Assembly: GCA_963693365.1 (NCBI GenBank)
Contig: CAVNZM010000002.1
Location: 3,720,001-3,784,000, forward strand
DNA from: Amoebidium appalachense
Taxonomy: Eukaryota > Ichthyosporea
Reading direction: 5' to 3'
Length of the DNA stretch: 64,000 nt
The notes under the pieces were generated by a model. That model was not told the DNA's origin. It made no database searches and saw nothing but the letters and a program-made list of their open reading frames with translations. This document shows positions 60,633-64,000 of this stretch, in pieces. The position numbers and the translations under genes were made by a program. Numbering within the stretch: the first letter of the stretch is position 1; each line of letters opens with the position of its first letter.

Positions 60633-60866
60633 TCAGTTAGAATTTATCCCTGGGGGGGCCCAAGCGCACGCTAGATGGCGCAGGCGCGCGTCATCTGTGA
60701 AATCTCCAGGGAACCAATCAAATTGTGAGCCGAGCCTCGCATCACCCTGCATGACGATCTCCTGTGTACCCGGGCAGTGCGGGCACATTCCCGGGCACGT
60801 TTTCAAACAACATGCGCCGCCAAGTTTACCCGCACATGTGCAAAGGCTATTAAAAAAGCCATGCAT
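60633..60866 (-). CDS. hypothetical small Cys-rich protein (77 aa)
   Basis: ATG frame with seven cysteines in the first half, including CCLKTCPGMCPHC, which has the look of a zinc-binding cluster. The second half reads GSQFDWFPGDFTDDARL. It is GC-richer than its flanks. No splice context, neighbour or family supports it, so it may be a fragment of a repeat element or a chance frame. Confidence 0.25.
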   Translation of the reverse strand: MHGFFNSLCTCAGKLGGACCLKTCPGMCPHCPGTQEIVMQGDARLGSQFDWFPGDFTDDARLRHLACAWAPPGINSN

Positions 60867-61613
60867 AGAAAAAATCAAGTTAGTAGTCGTAAAAGAAACG
60901 CCTGTTTACTTTGAAACAGTAGAATAAGAGAAAAAACATCGAGATAACACCGTATAAATGTGGTCGCTGCCACATCATACGGTACATGTCTCCGCCCACT
61001 GACCCCCTAGGCCTGCACATGTAGTGCGTACCATATGCATACGTGACTGTATACGTATTGCACATGCATGCGCAAGCAGCCGTTGAAGTTGTGTATTCGC
61101 CATCGCGGTCGTCGCAAGGTTTATGTATCAGGGCGGGGGAGTATTTATATTATTTTATCCCCCGCGGCTTGGGTCGTTCGGGTACCGGAGACCGACCGGG
61201 GTTCTCACACTTTCGATCGAACTGTTGTTGATACAATATCAGGGCCAGACACCACCATCCATGTGTCCGGCAAAGGCTCCGGCAATATTATTAGACCAAA
61301 ATATGAGCAAGGATCATGACATGTAGGGTCATTGTACTGTTGGGATGACGTCACGCACGCGTTAAAGCTGAGACCTGCACAATTGCACAAAACATATACC
61401 CCCTCCGTCTTTCTCTCTCAGCTCTCTGTCTCTCAGCTCTCGAGAACTCTCTCCCACTACCCCCCGATTCCCGCCGGCCCCTCCCCTCCCGGAGAGCCTC
61501 CCACTGAGTCTCCCCTCCCCTGCCCCTCTCCGCCCCCCCCCCCCCCCCCCCCCCCCCCTCCCCCTTAACTAAGTTAACTAGCCGTTTCACCACCACCGGG
61601 ACCCGGCCTTACT

Positions 61614-61920
<307 letters not shown>

Positions 61921-62078
61921 ACACAAGCATACGTACGGTGACGAAGGGGGCGCATGCAACCCCCCCCCCCTCCCCCCCCCTTCCCCCCCCCCTCCCCCCC
62001 CCCCCCCCCCCCCCCTTCCCCTTCCCTCCCCCCCCCCCTCCCCCCCAACCCACCCACCAACCCACCCACCCACCCACC

Positions 62079-62126
<48 letters not shown>

Positions 62127-62334
62127 CGTGCCAATTTCTTTCAGTTAAACCCACACTAAAAGGTTTAGCCCCACTCCATCGCCCCCATCCCCCCCCCCCC
62201 CCACCACCACCACTCCCCCCCCCCCCCCCCCCCCTCCCCCCCGGTCCTCCAACCGCGTCTCTGCCCCCCCAGCTGTAGTGGTCCTCGGTCATCTACCCCC
62301 CCCTCCCCCCCCCCCCCCCCTCCCCTTGCTTTTT

Positions 62335-62650
62335 CCCCGCCTCCCCACCGCAGCTTAAGGCTAACCGTTCCAACCTCAGTCTCCTTCACTGTTTCGAAAT
62401 ACTCCTCATCCAGCTTGCATTTGCAGCACTCCCCCCCCCCCCCCCCCCCCCCCTCACACACACACACACCAACACCGCCACCACCACCACCAACCCCCGC
62501 CTCCCCTCTCGCAGCTGCCACCTCCGCCACGGCCGCCGCCCCTCTTCCCTGCTTCCTGTCCCTGCTGGGGCATCTATCACCGTAAAAATACATCCATCAG
62601 CACCACCACAACATACGTGCCCAATATTCTGTCCTTGCGTACGCTTCAGT
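62335..62650 (-). CDS. two coding-like segments of an unidentified gene (possible exons)
   Basis: Minus strand, about 62650-62560 reads DYNSIFRLKR, then QNIGHVCCGGADGCIFTVID, and 62430-62345 reads CCKCKLDEEYFETVKETE, then VGTVSLKLRW. Both are free of stops and have ordinary amino-acid composition, unlike the repeat-coded frames around them. They lie in different frames separated by poly-C and CA repeats, as exons do here. The borders are not clear (a GTTGGA donor near 62373 is possible). No family was recognised. They could belong to a gene of their own between the CBM21 and chitinase genes. Confidence 0.3.
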
Positions 62651-62670
62651 CTAAATATTGAGTTATAGTC

Positions 62671-62673
<3 letters not shown>

Positions 62674-62763
<90 letters not shown>
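62674..62763. repeat. (TG)n microsatellite
   Basis: About 44 perfect TG units. Confidence 0.95.
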
Positions 62764-62764
<1 letters not shown>

Positions 62765-63238
62765 ACGTGCACGTGCCAGTGGCACTTCATGTGTGCGCTT
62801 GTCACGGTGCGTGCATAATAATGATGTGCCCAAGTTGTGTGTGTGCGTGTTTGCGCATGCATGCGGGTGTGTGCCTATCAGTTGTGTTGCTGTGCATGTG
62901 TGTCTGCTTGTCTGTGGGTGCTCTCAGGGCCTGCTTGTAGGCATGTGCACGGACCCCAAAAAAAATGCGTCGCGCCCACATTGGGACACACAGACAAGGT
63001 CCATTCGGCAACCGTTGTGCCCGATTCAGGCAGACATGGCACGGATATACAAAATCACGCACATACAGTCATCCACACGTGTCTCAAGCACACATGAAGC
63101 ACATAAACACAGATACATGTATGCGCGTGTGCACATAATACAGTTGGTGAATAAATGCCGTATGCACACACATGCGCGCGTGTGAGCGCGCGCACACACA
63201 CGCAGACACACCCACACACCCACACACCACCCACACCC

Positions 63239-63348
<110 letters not shown>

Positions 63349-63445
63349 CCGGCGGGACTGCTGTAGCGACTCTGGGCAAAGTGTGTACTAATAGTTAGGT
63401 TTGTGAATGATGGTTTAGCTTAGCTGAGCACATAGATAGCTCCCT

Positions 63446-63483
<38 letters not shown>

Positions 63484-63485
<2 letters not shown>

Positions 63486-63520
63486 ATGCACATCATGCAC
63501 ATCATGCACATCATGCACAA
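63484..63520. repeat. 9-base tandem repeat CATGCACAT, four copies
   Basis: Short perfect minisatellite directly after a (CA)n run. Confidence 0.85.
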
Positions 63521-63876
63521 CAATGGTTACTGAGAGATCCCAAGAACACGAATTGAATATTTATTCTTTCTCGGCCAGTCACATGCCACCAAACGTCAGC
63601 AACAACATATCTAGCCAGAGATACAACACACTTCCATTTGAAAGTTTCATGGTTTTCTATGTTTCCGATCTGCGATTCACATCCATATTTTCCTATAGCT
63701 CTGTGCACTGTTACAAAGCAGAAAGCAACGTTAACCGTCTCGTTTACCGTTGCAGATTTGTCACTGCCACTAAGACTTGTTACCATGCATGAAACTGCAT
63801 TTAGAAATTCTCAGACAAGCCTTAATTTTACACGATATAGAACTCTAATCAAATCCAACAGCTAAAACTTTAAAGT

Positions 63877-64000
63877 TTACTTGTAGGTGATCTGATTAGC
63901 GACGTTGCGAATGAGAGGGAACCCATTGTTAAAGTCATCCAGGTCAATAGCCCAAAAGAAAGCGCCACCCAGACCCTTTGCATTCAAATACTGAATCTTC
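63877..64000 (-). CDS. GH18 chitinase, last exon (partial, continues past right edge)
   Basis: The 41 codons visible before the TAA (63877-63879) begin KIQYLNAKG and contain LGGAFFWAIDLDDFNNG followed by PLIRNVANQI. This is the closing strand and helix of a glycoside hydrolase family 18 barrel, where GGxMxWxxDxDDF with the conserved Trp lines the substrate site. Expected role: hydrolysis of chitin or chito-oligosaccharides, usually secreted. The catalytic DxxDxDxE motif is upstream, outside the window. No chitin-binding module follows the catalytic domain, since translation stops right after it. Confidence 0.9.
   Translation of the reverse strand, partial: KIQYLNAKGLGGAFFWAIDLDDFNNGFPLIRNVANQITYK

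Noticed and set aside
63511-63792. Overlapping ATG frames of about 90 codons on both strands
   Set aside because: Both lie in the probable 3' flank of the chitinase gene, overlap each other completely and show no motif.

Overview
The window is nuclear DNA of an intron-rich eukaryote. Coding sequence is broken into 50-350 base exons with GT..AG borders, and the introns and spacers are packed with (TG)n/(CA)n, (CT)n and long poly-G/poly-C runs. The gene content is a secreted EGF/thrombospondin-like multidomain protein with phase 1-1 exons, a cytosolic LacZ-type beta-galactosidase, a GH18 chitinase, a class 3 lipase, a CBM21 protein and a coiled-coil protein. This suggests a unicellular eukaryote, perhaps a unicellular relative of animals, but the sequence alone does not settle the lineage.

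Layout: 1-477 (minus) is the 3' part of a class 3 lipase gene that runs off the left edge, with a frame break after the GFSRG motif. 2117-19387 (plus) is a 28-exon gene for a secreted cysteine-rich/EGF protein; its two-exon EGF cassette has been duplicated several times, and one copy carries a one-base deletion. The large intron 14 holds a Tc1/mariner-like non-autonomous element with a nested hairpin element. 21550-29343 (minus, tail to tail with the previous gene) is a 10-exon coiled-coil gene, with a MITE-like palindrome in one intron. 31608-51372 (minus) is a complete 25-exon GH2 beta-galactosidase of 1,145 codons plus stop; all exon phases close and both catalytic glutamates are present.

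52.4-56.1 kb is a graveyard: an AT-rich unidentified broken frame (plus), a frameshifted LINE-type reverse transcriptase (minus) and a frameshifted SGNH/PC-esterase (minus). 58923-59588 (minus) is an intronless CBM21 gene, probably a glycogen-targeting protein. 63877-64000 (minus) is the last exon of a GH18 chitinase leaving the right edge.

Functionally the set leans to carbohydrate and lipid use (beta-galactoside hydrolysis, chitin degradation, glycogen targeting, lipase) next to one large extracellular adhesion-type protein. No operon-like linkage is implied, since each gene has its own spacing and introns. All exon models were made by hand from splice signals, reading frame and family motifs.
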